Source of the DNA: Edaphochlamys debaryana
Lineage: Eukaryota; Chlorophyta; Chlorophyceae; Chlamydomonadales
Assembly (NCBI GenBank): GCA_016858145.1
Contig: JAEHOE010000002.1
Location: 2,728,001 to 2,792,000 of the forward strand
Reading direction: 5' to 3'
Length of the DNA stretch: 64,000 nucleotides
In this document: positions 22,926 through 34,500 of the stretch, piece by piece
Layout of the letters: every line of letters starts with the position of its first letter
Position numbering within the stretch: the first letter of the stretch is position 1
Made by a program: the position numbers and the translations under genes
The notes under the pieces: generated by a model
Databases searched by the model: none
Told to the model about the DNA's origin: nothing
The model's input: the letters and a program-made list of their open reading frames with translations, nothing else

Positions 22926-23504
22926 ATGCAGACCTCTACCACGCTCCGAGCGCCGCGCCCCTTCTCCGTTGCCTCCCGCCGCATCGCTACAAGGTCCCAG
23001 CTGCAGCTTGCGCGTGTAGCTGCTCCGCGCGCAGCGCCATCCAACAGCGGCTCGGAGTGCTCGACCTCGGGCTCGGATGGGTTGTGGTGGACTTCGCTGG
23101 CGTCGCTGGACCTGGCGAAGGCTCAGCCAGTCACCACCGCCGCAATCCTGATGATGGGCCTGGCAGCCACGGCAGGCGCTGCGTCTGCTGCGGACATCGC
23201 CGAGGTGCACGCGCAGGCCCTGCCTCTCGCAGAGCACGCCCAGCCCATGTATGACGTGGCCGAGGAGTTCTGGGGGAATCTGGCGCGCTACGGCCGCTAC
23301 TTCGTGACAGTGATGCTGGGGACGGGCTATGTGATGCTCCGGCCCCTGCAAGCCATGTTCAAGCGCCCGGTGACCGCCATCTTCGGCATCCTGGCGCTTG
23401 TGGGGCTTGTCTACGGCACGCGCGTCGCGCTGGAGCTCATGCTGGGCATCGAGACCTACGCCTATGACCCCGACACCTTCAAGATTGTCACCGGCTACGA
23501 TTAG
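22926..23504 (+). CDS. ycf33: Ycf33-like plastid membrane protein
   Basis: An intronless frame of 192 residues. The first ~60 residues are basic and rich in Ser, Ala and Arg, as in a chloroplast transit peptide. A hydrophobic segment with AASAADIAEVHAQ follows near 75-95 and may be a second, thylakoid-type signal. The C-terminal part matches the short Ycf33 family: FWGNLARYGRYFVTVML, then a loop with LQAMFKR, then a membrane segment (about 147-172) ending in ALELMLGIE. Ycf33 is encoded in red-algal and cyanobacterial-type genomes and has no firm function. Here it would be made in the cytosol and imported. The assignment rests on the FW-N-RY-R-F pattern and the two spaced hydrophobic segments. 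Confidence 0.75.
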   Translation: MQTSTTLRAPRPFSVASRRIATRSQLQLARVAAPRAAPSNSGSECSTSGSDGLWWTSLASLDLAKAQPVTTAAILMMGLAATAGAASAADIAEVHAQALPLAEHAQPMYDVAEEFWGNLARYGRYFVTVMLGTGYVMLRPLQAMFKRPVTAIFGILALVGLVYGTRVALELMLGIETYAYDPDTFKIVTGYD

Positions 23505-24586
23505 AGCTCACACGGAGCTGGAGGGGACCAGCGGCATGGGGATTTGGCTGCGGACGGGGGGACCCCGGGCGGGGAGGGCGGCGGGGGCGGGGCAAGAGCC
23601 GATGGATGGGCAGCGGTTGACAGCCGTCACCGGCCGCGTGCACGGCCGACTGTCTGTTCCGCTCGGGCATCTGGCGTTCTTCACTGATGCTGCGCACTCG
23701 CTCTCGGAGTGGCAGTCACCAGCCCGGAGCCACGGCGCCTGCTAGCGGCAGCAGCTTTCGCTAGGGCCACTCATTCGGCCTGGGCGGTCCGTAGCGCTGG
23801 CGGCAGCGTGAGGGTGCCCCTGGTTGACTCCCGAGAGAATAAGATCATGAACCTCGGTTTACTGGCCGACAGTTTTGTTGGAGTGGAGGGTGTGTGCGCG
23901 GAGCAGAGAGGTGAGGAGCGCGGAGGGCTCAGATCGGGCCCCCTGCCTCGAGGTATCTCGAGCAGTGGTGTTTGTTTGTGGAGTGCATAGTCCTGTGCTG
24001 TACGGTGCCGTCGTTCGGATTGTTGTGGGGAGAGATGCTTACAAGTCAATGAGCTGACGCAGAGGGGCTGCTCGACACTGGGACAGGCAGAGCTCGGGGT
24101 AGTGGTGCTGCTGAGCATGTTGTAAGTGACGGTCCTGGACAGTGGACACGCCTTCCCAATCGGCACCTTCTCATGGGCCCACGTTGATGGCACCCGTCTG
24201 TCGTGGCAGCATAATGGCATCCGTAGCAGCATAGTGAGCTTCCCGTGTGGACGGAGGCCCGTCCGTTGATGCCTGTCACCTGCAGTCGTCACCGCTTGAG
24301 TCGAGCCGGTCGCCAGCCTCCGTCGCACAACCGATTGAGCGTCCTTGCATACCAAAGCCAGGAACTGAACCGAAGCGCAGTGGTCGAAGTGGGGCATACT
24401 GGTGCGTGGAGGTCGAGGCTCGAGGGTCTTGCCGGGGACAAGGGGGTCAAGGAGAGGGCCGTGCGAGCGGGGATGCGGCGTGCAGGGATCTCACTTCCGG
24501 CGAGCTCGACGTCTTCCTCTCAGCGCACATAGCGAAACACACCACCTCACTCCCACACCAGTCGCCTCTTGGCCCTCGAGGCCTAC
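23505..24586 (+). other. Ycf33 3' UTR and ankyrin-gene upstream region
   Basis: No further gene is recognised. TGTAA at 24121-24125 lies about 617 bases after the Ycf33 stop, a plausible poly(A) signal. Sequence after it should belong to the promoter and 5' UTR of the ankyrin-type gene. Confidence 0.45.
24121..24125 (+). terminator. TGTAA poly(A) signal, Ycf33 gene
   Basis: A TGTAA pentamer on the coding strand downstream of the Ycf33 stop, at a distance normal for green-algal 3' UTRs. Assigned by position only. Confidence 0.45.
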
Positions 24587-26995
24587 ATGGCCGAACTAGT
24601 AGATGCCTGCGACGAGGCGGATCTCTCGCGGGTGTGGCTGCCTGGGATAGTCGGCCGGATGGCGCGGTTCCTTCCCGCGACTGAGGTGGCTTGCACGCTG
24701 CGCCTGGTCGATAGCCTGGCCTCCAAGGAGCTCAGCAGTTACAAGACCGTGGACCTCACGCGGCCCCTGCCCCTGCACACGCTTCCCGCCCTTGCGGCAC
24801 ACATGACTCTCCCCCCTGACTCTCCCCCCTGACTCTCCCCCCTGACTCTCCCCCCTCCCCCCAGCCGCTGCACCGCCCAAAACTCATAAACCGGGATTGA
24901 GGCCATAAAGCTCAGCGCGACCGCAAGCCTTACTACTCTGCAGCCTTTCGATGCAGCCTGGGCGAGCCACCACCGAGCTCCTAGCTCCTCACGCCTTCTT
25001 GGCCGCAGCCTTCTTGGCCCGGGACTTGGTCTTCCGGTCTCGGGACTTGCACCCCTTGCACTTGCCGCACTGGCACATGCGCAGGCGCCTCTGCTGGTTG
25101 TAGCCGAAGAAGCCGGTGCCGCGCTCCTGCATGGTCTTGTAAGCCTTGTACTCATGGTTCCGGGGATAGGACTGCTGCCCCCGCGGGTTCGGCCAGTTCC
25201 CTGACGCGACTGCTGCCCCCGCGGGTTCGTGGCCCCACTTCCCTGACGCACCCCCCCTCCTCGGCCCCACTCTCGAGCAACGGAGGCAGGCGGTGCGACA
25301 CGTTGCCGCATCCGGCGACCTGAGCAGCCTGGAGGCGATAATCGTGGCAGCGGGCGTGGTCCCGACTTTCCAGGAGATGTCCGCTGCCGCGGTCGCTGGC
25401 GAGATCGATGCCTGCCGCTGGCTCCTGGAGCTGGGCTCCCCCTTGACCGGCTATGGCCCTGAATCCGATGAAATCCTAAACCAGGCTGCAGCCGCCAACC
25501 AGCGGTTGGCGTGCGAGTGGCTGCTTGCCCACGGCGCCAAGGTGACCGCCAAGTCAGCCATCGCCGCCGGCCGGGCCGGCCACATGGCGCTGTTCGACTG
25601 GCTGCTCGAGCAGCTGCCGGCACCTTCCAACGAGGACGAGGATGCCGCACGCAAGCGCCAGCTCATATGCGCCGTCGCGGAGGGCTGCGACCTGCCGACG
25701 CTCCAGCACTGGTGGCAGCGGCTGGCACTCACCGCCGCCTCTGCTCCCGGCACGCTGTGCGCGGCCGCCGGCAGCCCCACGCCCGACTGGCAGGGCAAGG
25801 TGGCCTGGCTGATAGCCGAGGGAGCGGGCATCACGGGCGCAACCGGTTACATGGCCGCCGCCAGCCCAGACGGCCTCTCCCGCCTGCAGTGGCTCGCGGA
25901 CACCCACGGCTACCAGCCGGACTGGGGCTGCCTCTGGAACGCCTGGCGCGAGAAGCGCGCGAGTGCCGAGACGGTGCGGTGGCTGCTGGACCAAGCGGAG
26001 GTGGAGATGGTGGTGCTTTGCCAGACCGCGCCGGCAGGCGACGCGGAGAAAGTCCTGGCTCTGCACGATGCCGGACACCTGACCCAGCCCGGCTCCCCGA
26101 CTGGGCTGATGCTCTTAGACGCACTACGATCTGGATACAAGGAGGCATCGCTGGCTCTATTGGCCATACGGTTCACGCTGGAAGGGCGGGAGATTATGAG
26201 CGCGACCCTGGCTGCGGCCGCCGCGTGCTCTGGCAGGGTCGTACTCATGGCGGTGCTGAGTCAGCTGGGCTGCCCGTTCAAGTCGAGTGCGTGGGACAAG
26301 GACGGCGGCAGGATGTGGCCCCGGGAGGGCGCGGCGGTGTCGGGGTGCGAGGCGGCCCTCGAGTTCCTGGCCGAGATGGGCTGCGCAAAGCCGGTGAGGA
26401 CGGGGAGGGGCAGGAGGTGGAAAGATGGAGCGACAGCGTTGAGGCGGGGCAGAAGGCAGGGATATGGAGGAACAGAGGGCGGGAGGGCCGGTTGGGTTCT
26501 GGGGAGCAGAGCTCTCAAGGCAGAATACCGGTTTGGTCCACCATGGCTATGATGGCACGGTCCACTCACGAGCCCGTCCCTTTCCGCGCCCCACCACCAA
26601 CAACGCAGACGGACGGCGGGCCCTACGTCGCCGCTGCCTCCAACGGAGACCTGCGCACGCTTGGGGTGCTGCGGCGCCTGGGCATGCCGTTCGGGCCCCG
26701 CCACGGCCGCGCGTTCGCTCGGGCGGTGGGGGCTTTTGCCGCGCCGCTGCCGGCGCTGCGTTGGCTGGTGGAGGCGGGCTTCCCGGTGCGGTGGGGGGCT
26801 GCGGCGGCGGCTGTTGAGGAGCGGCATGGGGCCGATGCGGAGGAGGTGCGCGCTTGGGTGGAGGCACAGCGGCAGGCGGCGGGGGCGGAGGAGGAGGAGG
26901 AGGGGGACGAGGAGGAGGAGGAGGAGGAGGAGGAGGAAGGCTGGGAGGAGCCGGGGGAGGAGGACGGGGAGGGAGAGGTTGACGACGCCGCATAG
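24587..26995 (+). CDS. ankyrin-repeat-type protein, Volvocales family
   Basis: A lineage-expanded algal family with an F-box-like N-terminus followed by degenerate ankyrin repeats, probably for protein binding; no substrate is known. Exon 1 starts at the ATG at 24587 and shows VWLPGIVGRMARFLP followed by EVACTLRLVDSLASKEL, the family's opening block. Exon 2 (about 25197-26393) begins near LEQRRQAVRHVAASGDLSSL and carries ankyrin-like helices such as AAVAGEIDACRWLLELGSP and RLACEWLLAHGAKVTA. Exon 3 (26609-26995) joins in phase (CAKP to TDGG), adds AAASNGDLRTLGVLRRLGMP and ends in a long Glu-rich tail. I could not find a GT donor closing exon 1. The first intron therefore remains inferred, and the gene may be disrupted there by 13-bp repeats and an opposite-strand ORF. 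Confidence 0.75.
24804..24855. repeat. 13-bp tandem repeat, four copies
   Basis: Copies of tgactctcccccc start at 24804, 24817, 24830 and 24843. They lie where the first exon of the ankyrin-type gene should end and introduce a stop if read through. Confidence 0.85.
24989..25270 (-). CDS. small basic Cys-rich ORF inside the ankyrin gene
   Basis: Not a family I recognise. The last ~55 codons on the minus strand look like real coding sequence: nearly every third base is G or C, all lysines are AAG and glutamate is GAG. The peptide reads YKTMQERGTGFFGYNQQRRL, then RMCQCGKCKGCKSRDRKT and an Ala/Lys tail (AKKAAAKKA) before TGA. The CxCxxCxxC spacing suggests metal binding and the tail suggests nucleic-acid binding; both are inference. 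The 5' part overlaps exon 2 of the ankyrin-type gene on the other strand and contains a near-duplicate 36-bp segment, so the true start is unclear and an upstream exon is possible. It could be a nested gene, the end of a transposed gene, or chance. Confidence 0.4.
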   Translation of the reverse strand: MGPRRGGASGKWGHEPAGAAVASGNWPNPRGQQSYPRNHEYKAYKTMQERGTGFFGYNQQRRLRMCQCGKCKGCKSRDRKTKSRAKKAAAKKA

Positions 26996-28981
26996 GAGGG
27001 CTGGTGGCACATAGGGAGGGCCAGGGGGAGGGGGAGGGGGAGGGAGAGTACCGGCCCCTGATGGAGCCCGGGTTGCGGGCGGGAGCTGCAGCCCTGCAGG
27101 TGACGCGCACTGGGGGGATTGACGAGAGGGCTTGTGGCTCATCGGGAGGGCCGGATTGGGGGGGAAGGGCGACGTAGAAGGCGACAACGCCGTGTGGTGG
27201 TGCACTTGGGGTGAACTGGGGGGGTACTGGGGGCGGGAGCTGCCGGTGGCGCGCAAGCAACCGGCGTCTCAAGGCACAGGCTGAGGTGGTGTCGTGTGCA
27301 GCAGGGAAGAGGATAGGAGAAGAGGATAGCAGCAGAGAAGAGGATAAGTTTGTACTTGACCCCGGATGGTGGTTGATAGGCGGGCAGAAGGGTAGAAGGT
27401 GTCATGCCGCCTGTGGTCATGTTGTCGCTGCCCCGGGTGGTTGGGCGCTGGCAGAGCATTGCCAGCCGAGGAGGCTGACCGATTGGTTAACTCTGCATTA
27501 ATGCTGCTCTCAAGTGAAGGGCCTAGCAGGTCAGGATGAGGTGCCCCCCGTGCCCTCCTTCGGAGAGAGCAACAGCACCCCTAGTCGATGGGGTAGTGAT
27601 CGTGGTGGGTGCAGGGACTGCTGGTCGGGCCGAACCATGGTCCCGTACTGCGCTGCATCGGGACCCGACTGGGTAAAGCTGGACTCGCCAGGCTGCTGGT
27701 CGGGCCAGGCGGGCAGTATCGTGCCTGTGCCAGAGACCGACGGACTGCGAACTGCCTGTCTGGCCCAGCGCCCAGGCCCAGGATGCTGTCAGAGTCGGAG
27801 CTGTCGGACTGCAAACTGCCTGTGTGGCTCGACTGCCCTCGACAGTTCACGCGGCACCCATGAACTCTGCGCCATTGTGGGGCCTTGACCGCCTCACCCA
27901 TGAACTCTGTATACGGTACGGTCACACAAGCACGAGTCGGGGCTCAGGCAGCCCTACAGCCTGGAACCCAAGGGTCCCCACCGTCCTCTGCATCCTGGCA
28001 CCGTCCATTGTCCCGGATCGCAGGTCCAGCTACCTGCATCTAGCCAGGCCAGGATCTGACAGCGCCGACCACTGGCCCCTTCCTCTATCCTTACCCTTAC
28101 TATGTTGACCTTCCACGAGGCCCTCTCCTCCTCCTCCTCCTCAACCTTGGCCCCATGTCTTTGACTCCCATCACCAGGCCCCCAGGGCTCCTAAGCCAAC
28201 GCTGAACGCTCAGCTGCATCCACCTTCCACGCCGTCCGGGCACGCCACTCCGTAAAGTGCTAGGCAGCGTCGCAGCTTGCGTACGGCACGGGGGCTATGC
28301 CTACCGTGCCCGCCCTCCTTTGCCCCACCCCCAACTTGGCCAGAGTAGCTACCCTCGTCCCTTGCCGCAAGCGCACCTGGCCTCTTTCAGCCCTCGCCCG
28401 CACATGTCTGCCCACCTGCCTTTCTCAGCCCCTTGTCTACCTGCCTAGTCAAATTAACTATGCGCGTGAACCTGCAACGTCCATCTACCCCCCTGCCCGC
28501 TCTCTTGCTCAGTCCTACCCGCCTCCCTTGCCCGGCCTTCCCGCCAGGGCCGACATGCCATAGCCGCCTCTCAAGCCAGTATCCTGTGGGAAGACGAGGG
28601 CACAGCAGGGCACTGCATGTCAGCGTCTGACCGCAGCAGATCAGCGGATACAAAACAGCTACACGGGCAGGCGTTTCTTCCATCCGCGGCCCACACATCA
28701 CGAGCGTGCAAGCCACACGCGCCCAGGGGCAGGGCCGGCCACACGCATCGTGCAACGCCCCTGTCCTGTCCAGCCCCTGGGGTCCCCCATCTCTCTCTAC
28801 ACGCCGCCTCTGACTCCCTCCGCCCCCCATCAGCCCCACCGGCAGTTGCAGTTGCAATCCAGCCCCCGGGGCTCCCCCGTCTCTCATGCCCCCCTCCCTC
28901 CCGCCCCCCCGGCCCCCCCAGTAGTTCAGCAACTTCTTCTCCGTCCCTTATCCCTATAGCCCTCTCAACCACCACCCTCTA
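26996..28981. other. convergent intergenic region, ankyrin gene / NOP16
   Basis: No gene is recognised. Short direct repeats occur: actgc[ga]aactgcctgt near 27745 and 27808, cacccatgaactctg near 27856 and 27896, and a pair of tccagcccc-type 30-mers near 28769 and 28858. It should hold both 3' UTRs; no nearby TGTAA was found for either gene. Confidence 0.4.
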
Positions 28982-31160
28982 TCACCCCTCAGTCCACCCA
29001 AACCCATCCCTCCGGCCCCCTTCCCCCCACCAGCCCCACCGGCAGTTGAGCAGCCGCTTGGGCGGCTTCTTCTCCGTCCAGAAGTCGTGCTTCTGCGCCG
29101 CGCTGCCCTCCGGCCCCCAGAAGCGGTAGCCCTCCATCAGCTTCTTCAGCTCCCCGGCACTGTGCTGCATCTTGTTGAGCTTGATGTCCAGGACCATGGC
29201 CTGCGGGGGGAATGGAGGGGGGAGAAGGGGGTGCCAGGGCGTGTGTGTGTATGCGGGTCAGGGGCAGCTGCGATGCGGGATGTCGGGTATGCCTTATGCC
29301 ACAGAAAAGTTCCAGCTATAATATGAGGCGACCCCAGTGCACCCTCGAGGCCGGCGTCCGAGGGTTAGGCCTGGCGCCTGCCACGATCGCCCCATGAGCG
29401 CGGGGCCGATGCCCTCCTCCACCCTTGGCAGCTCCCAAGGTGTGCCCTGCCCTTTCCGTCTTCAACCCTTGGCGGCCCCCAGATGTGCGCGGGAGCATTG
29501 ACAGTCCGGCTTTCGCCCTGGCCCAAACCCAACCTCCTGCCCAGCCCCGCACCCCGAGACCCAGGGCCCACCCAGGTCCAACCCAGGCCCGTCCGGGCCC
29601 ACCTGTACGTTGTCTCCGTGCTTCTCCAGCAGCGCGCCGATCACCTTCCGCTGGGTGGCGGTGGGCCGGGGCGGGGGCGCCTTGCCCGACTTGCGCGGCA
29701 GGTTGCAGGCGGCACGGAGCTCTGGAGGGGGGCGGGGTGGGCGGGGAGCACAGCGGGAGCGAGCAGGTGAGGTGAAGCGGTGCGCGGGGGGTGGGGTGGG
29801 GAGCAGAAGGCGCGGGGAAGCGGCCTCCCTGCCTTATGGCTGGCCTCCCTCCCATCCATCGCCAGCCTTCCGCCTTCGTGCGGCCCCCCCCAACACGCGC
29901 TCCTGCGAACCTCGACAGCCGCCTGCGCCGTCCCACCCTCCCCCACCAGCCCCGGGCCAGTCGCTTGCCGCCTGCCCCGCCTCAAAAAGCTGTGTATCAC
30001 GCGCAGTATCCCAGTATAGCTATCATAAGCCCGCAACATCCTGGCTGTCCTTCGATGGGAGACCAGGCTGCCGCACACAAGCCTTCCAGGAGCCCCGGGC
30101 CTCCGCCGCCCCTCTCTCCGCACACGATCACCAGCCCCCTGTCACGTGCCCCCATGGAGGGCCCCGTGCATCCAGGAGGGAAGGACCCTCGCGTTTAGCT
30201 GGGGGAGTAACCCAACTCGCTGAAGCGAGGTGCTGTCGGAGGTGCTGCTGAACCGTGTCCTGAACGGTCCTTGCTGGCCAGGTCTGTCGGCCCCCGTCCC
30301 CGAGGCGCGGAGCACGCCAGTCCCCTGTGCGGCGACCGGCGCTGGGGCGCTCTGGGCCTGCTCCGAACTCACTCCTCCCCCTCGCAGCGCCTCCCTGGTG
30401 CAACCCTAGGCCCTCGCCTCTCGCCCGGACGCCCGCCCATGCACCCTGGATCAGAGTTTGCTGCTGCCGCTCCTTTCAGACGACCCACCATCGCCGTCCA
30501 TCGTCCGAGTACGTCCCCTTTTCGCCCAGAGTCACACGCAGACACCCTGCTGCTCCCCTCGGTCCACAACCGTACATCCATACCCCCCCCCTTACACCCA
30601 CCGTCGTCGTCCGAGTACGTCTCCTCGCCCGCCTCCTTGCGGACCTCTGGCGCCACAAGCGGCGTCTTCTTCTCCCGCCGGCCCAGCATCACATTTGGGT
30701 CAGCCACGAGCTTATTGCGGGCGTAGTTCTCGCCCAGCGTGTCCGTGACATCCCACTCAATCCTGCAGCGAAGTAGTGGAGGGGTGGGTGTTGGTGGGTT
30801 GGGTTGGAGAGAGGGGGCGGGGAAGCGTGCAGGGCGGGAGCGGGGACCGGCGGAGGTCGCAGCTGGGGCGAGGCCGCGCGCACCCCCGGTCCCTTAACAC
30901 GTGCCCAGAAGTAGGCTGAAGACGTCACAGAAGGGCACGTCGTCTCTAATAGCGGCAGCAGGCAGGAGAGAAGCCGCATCGTGGCGGCGCGCTGGGGCCC
31001 GAGCGGCCCGCACCTACTCTTTGTTGAGTTTCGCCTTGAACGCCGGGCTCTGGAACGCCACCTCCTTTGGTACCTGGGTCTTCTGGTCCCGTTTCCGCTT
31101 CACGAGCGCGGTCCGCACTTTGGGCGCACTCTTCTTTAGCCGCCGCCGTGACCCCGCCAT
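28982..31160 (-). CDS. NOP16: ribosome biogenesis protein NOP16
   Basis: NOP16 is a nucleolar factor for assembly of the 60S ribosomal subunit. Four exons, 31160-31018, 30762-30602, 29721-29603 and 29200-28982, join in phase to 213 residues. The N-terminus is strongly basic (MAGSRRRLKKSAPKVRTALV, then KRKRDQKTQVPKEVA). Exon 2 has the family core IEWDVTDTLGENYARNKLVA followed by DPN; exon 3 has LPRKSGK, RPTATQRKVIGALLEKHGDN; exon 4 continues AMVLDIKLNKMQHS and ELKKLMEGYRFW, as in the C-terminal domain of eukaryotic NOP16. The reading past ~29050 (basic KKPPKRLLN, then Trp/Gly-rich) is less typical, and a last intron starting near the GTGGGG after LLNC could change the final ~15 residues. Confidence 0.88.
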
Positions 31161-31574
31161 TCTTCACGTCTACGCTAAGCAGGTGTTGCGCGAGGGTCAA
31201 AGGGTGTGGAGTCCAGCGAGGTATACACAAGGCGCAAATGTGGGATGTCGCGAGCCTTCGTGGGGCGTGTGTGCTGGTGGGAAGACTGTGCAGGCTGACT
31301 GCTGCATATGGCTACGGGTTGGGGCAACTGGAGGTCTGTGAAGCCGGACCATCGCGGGGCCGAGAATTCGGGCGGTCGACCCAGGGTCGACCCAAGCGCA
31401 AGCGTCACACAGGCCATCTCAACTCTTTGAGCCAGCGCTCTCAAATCTACTTCTGCAGTATCTGATACAGTATGTGACTTCCTTCCTCAAGCATACGTGG
31501 CAAACCCTGGTTTTCCCTTTTCCTCCGCGGGCCCCCATAACACACAAGCTGGTGGGAGCAGCAGCTTATTTCAA
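31161..31574. promoter_or_regulatory. divergent promoter region, NOP16 / acyl-activating enzyme
   Basis: The 414 bp between the two start codons must carry both promoters. A small direct repeat, gggtcgaccc-like, lies at 31375-31395. No open frame is convincing. Confidence 0.45.
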
Positions 31575-34500
31575 ATGGCGCTGCCGGTGTACCACCAAGG
31601 GGTGCTGGACGCGGTCGCGGGGACCGGCATTTGCACTCCAGCGCAGCTCGCCGACTTCAGCTCGCTTCTGCGCGACCTTTCAGGCGATGTAGCTCTAGAC
31701 GGCCCCAAGGTGCGCAGGGAGGAGCGAGACCGCGCCATAACGCCCTCATCCCTGCCGATTTCCCCGCTCTGCACCTCCCTCGCCCCCGCCACCCCAGGTC
31801 TGGCGCCATCTCGCTACCCGCGTCTTACTCCCCAGCCACGCCTTCCCCCTGCACCTCCGCCTGGCCGCTGCGGCCTACGAGGGCTGGCCCGCGGACGCCC
31901 TGGGCCGCCCCCCGCTGTGGCTGCCCGAGCCCCAGGCCGCGGCGGAGACCAACGCCGGCCGCTTCCTGGCGTCGCTCGAAGTGGGTCGGCTGCGGACCGG
32001 GAACTAAATGAGGGGTGCTGCTGGGATGCATCCTAGGTCTTGGATTTAGGATCTTGGAACATATGGGGGCTATGCTAGCTTCATTCCCTGACCGGCCACC
32101 TCCCTCGATGTGGGTCGGCCGGGGCGGGCCCTGGGCAGGACCGACACCGCTTACCTCCCTGCCCCCTAGTCCCTATGTGCATACTTATGACACTCCTCTC
32201 GAGTGACCCCTTTGATTTGCACACGGCCGTGCCGTCACTTTACCCATCCACCGCTTACGTTCTCCCCCTCCGGCCCCCTTGCTGCCACCGCAGAGCCAGG
32301 ACTGGTGGCGCGAGGCCGCTGGGCCCGCCCTGGCCTCGGCCGCCGCCTCGGGCCCGCTGGGGCCCAGCGAGGCCCTGGTCCTGCGCTGGCGGCTGCTGCA
32401 GTGTCTGTCATGGGAGCGGCCCGAGCCCTTCTGGCGGGCTGCGCTGGGGGCACTGCGGATCGAGTTCCACACGCCGCCCAGCCGGTGAGGGATCTAGAGG
32501 GGGGAGGTGGGGCAAGAAGATGGGTGCAGGTAAGGATGAGGGAGAGCTAAGGGTGAAGTGCGAAGAGGGTAGGGGATAGGGGGGCAGAGTGGAAGGGTGC
32601 GGTTGAGGGTCAGGGTGAGGGGGGAGAACGAGGTTCCACACGTGAAGGGAAGGGGGCCAGAGAGGGGGGTTCTGACGGGTTGAGGGGAAACGGCAAGGGG
32701 GCGAGGAGGGGACAGGAGCGGAGGAGGCCCGAATGAAGGAGCACAATGCCACCTAGCCCACGCTCCAACATGCCGTTGGCAACGCGTCCCCTCGTCCCCC
32801 GCCCCCCTCCCCGCCCCCTCCCCCGGCAACCGCCCCCTGTCCCCTTACAGCATGCTCCAGCCCCACCCCTCCGACCCAGACCAGTGCCGCTGGCTGCCCG
32901 GGGCGCGCCTCAACATCGCTGCGGGTTGGTGATCTGAGATGCATCTTGGATCTTGGATCTTGGCTGCCGGGTCGTGCTGGGTCCCTGGGCTGGGGTACCT
33001 AGCGCCCCCCTGCCCTGTGCACTGCCTACTTGTGGATTCTGTTTTGCATGGCTTGTGGTCAATCTGGATCCAAACGGGATCCATGTAGGGGTCAGGGGAC
33101 AAGCTCCCGGCGCGGGGCTGCGGGCAGGAGTGCGCCAGCTAGCCACAGTACCTCAAGGGCTGGGGCTCAGACTGCTTGGCAGCTCCTTCTGCGCCTCCCC
33201 GCCCCTACACCCCCGCCCCTTCACCCCCGCCCCTGCCCACCTCCTCCCCCGCCCCCACCCCCCGCAGCTGCCCTGGGCTGGGCCGGCACCGGCGGCGCAG
33301 CCCGGCTGCCCCCCGGCCGCCCCGCGCTGCTGTGGGCCCCCGACGGAGCCCCCCGCTCCCTGGTCCCCGTGGGGCGGGCGGAGCTACTGGCGATGGTCCG
33401 GGCGGTGGCGGCGGCGGCGCGGCGGCGCTTCAAGCCGGGTGAGGCGCGTCGCGTGCGGGCTGTGGGGAGAGGCGGAGGAGGGCTGGGGGGGGGGGGGCAG
33501 GGTGCAGCAATGGCCGAGCTGCTCTTTGCAAGCAGCCGCGCGTGCATCCGTGCCCGAGGGGGCAACGTACCGTGCTACAGCGGAAGCCCCTCGCGGCTCT
33601 CCTACCTCCCCCCCCTCCCCTCCGTCCCCGCCTTGTCAGGAGATGCGGTGGCCGTGTATCTGCCCCTCTCCCCCACCTCCGTCGCGGCCTACCTGGGGCT
33701 GGTGCTGGCGGGCTGCTGCCTCGTGTCGGTGGCAGACTCGTTCAGCGGCGCGGAGCTGGCGGAGCGGCTGCGGATCAGCAGGGCCGTGGCCGTCGTTACG
33801 CAGGTACGGTGGCGGTTGGGCGGTTATGAAGTACGGTTACGCGACGGTTAGGAGGAAATGGGAATGTTGGTTGAGGGTATCGGTGGCAGACTCGTTCAGC
33901 GGCGCGGAGCTGGCGGAGCGGCTGCGGATCAGCAGGGCCGTGGCCGTAGTTACGCAGGTACGGTGGCGGTTGGGCGGTTATGAAGTACGGTTACGCGACG
34001 GTTAGGAGGAAATGGGAATGTTGGTTGAGGGTATCGGTGGCAGACTCATTCAGCGGCGCGGAGCTGGCGGAGCGGCTGCGGATCAGCAGGGCCGTGGCCG
34101 TAGTTACGCAGGTACGGCGGCGGTCAATTACCGTTATGTCGTATGGTTTCGATACGGTTAGGAGGTAGTACGGGCGCCGAATGCGGGTGTCGGTGGCTGT
34201 GTTGGTGCCCCAGTCTGCCACTCTGCCGGGCCCCCGCCACCGTCAAGCCTCAACCTCATGCCTTCCCCTCCCCTCCCCCCCCTCTACCACCTCCCTCCGC
34301 CCCCGCCTGTACGGCAGGACGTGGTGCTGAGGGGCGGCAAGGCGCTGCCGCTGTACGGCAAGGTGGCGGCCAGCGGTACGACAGCACTGGCGCTCGTCGT
34401 ACCGGCGTCGGAGGGCGGAGGTGGGACCCCTATCCTTGCAGCCAAACCCCTGTCCTTGAAGACCCTATCGTTGGCCTCCCCCACCTGACCTCATCTCCCT

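Noticed and set aside
25511..26995. A 494-codon frame overlapping the ankyrin-type gene from 25511
   Set aside because: Only its 3' part (26609-26995) is coding, reached by splicing from exon 2 at 26393; the part before is an Arg-rich shadow frame.
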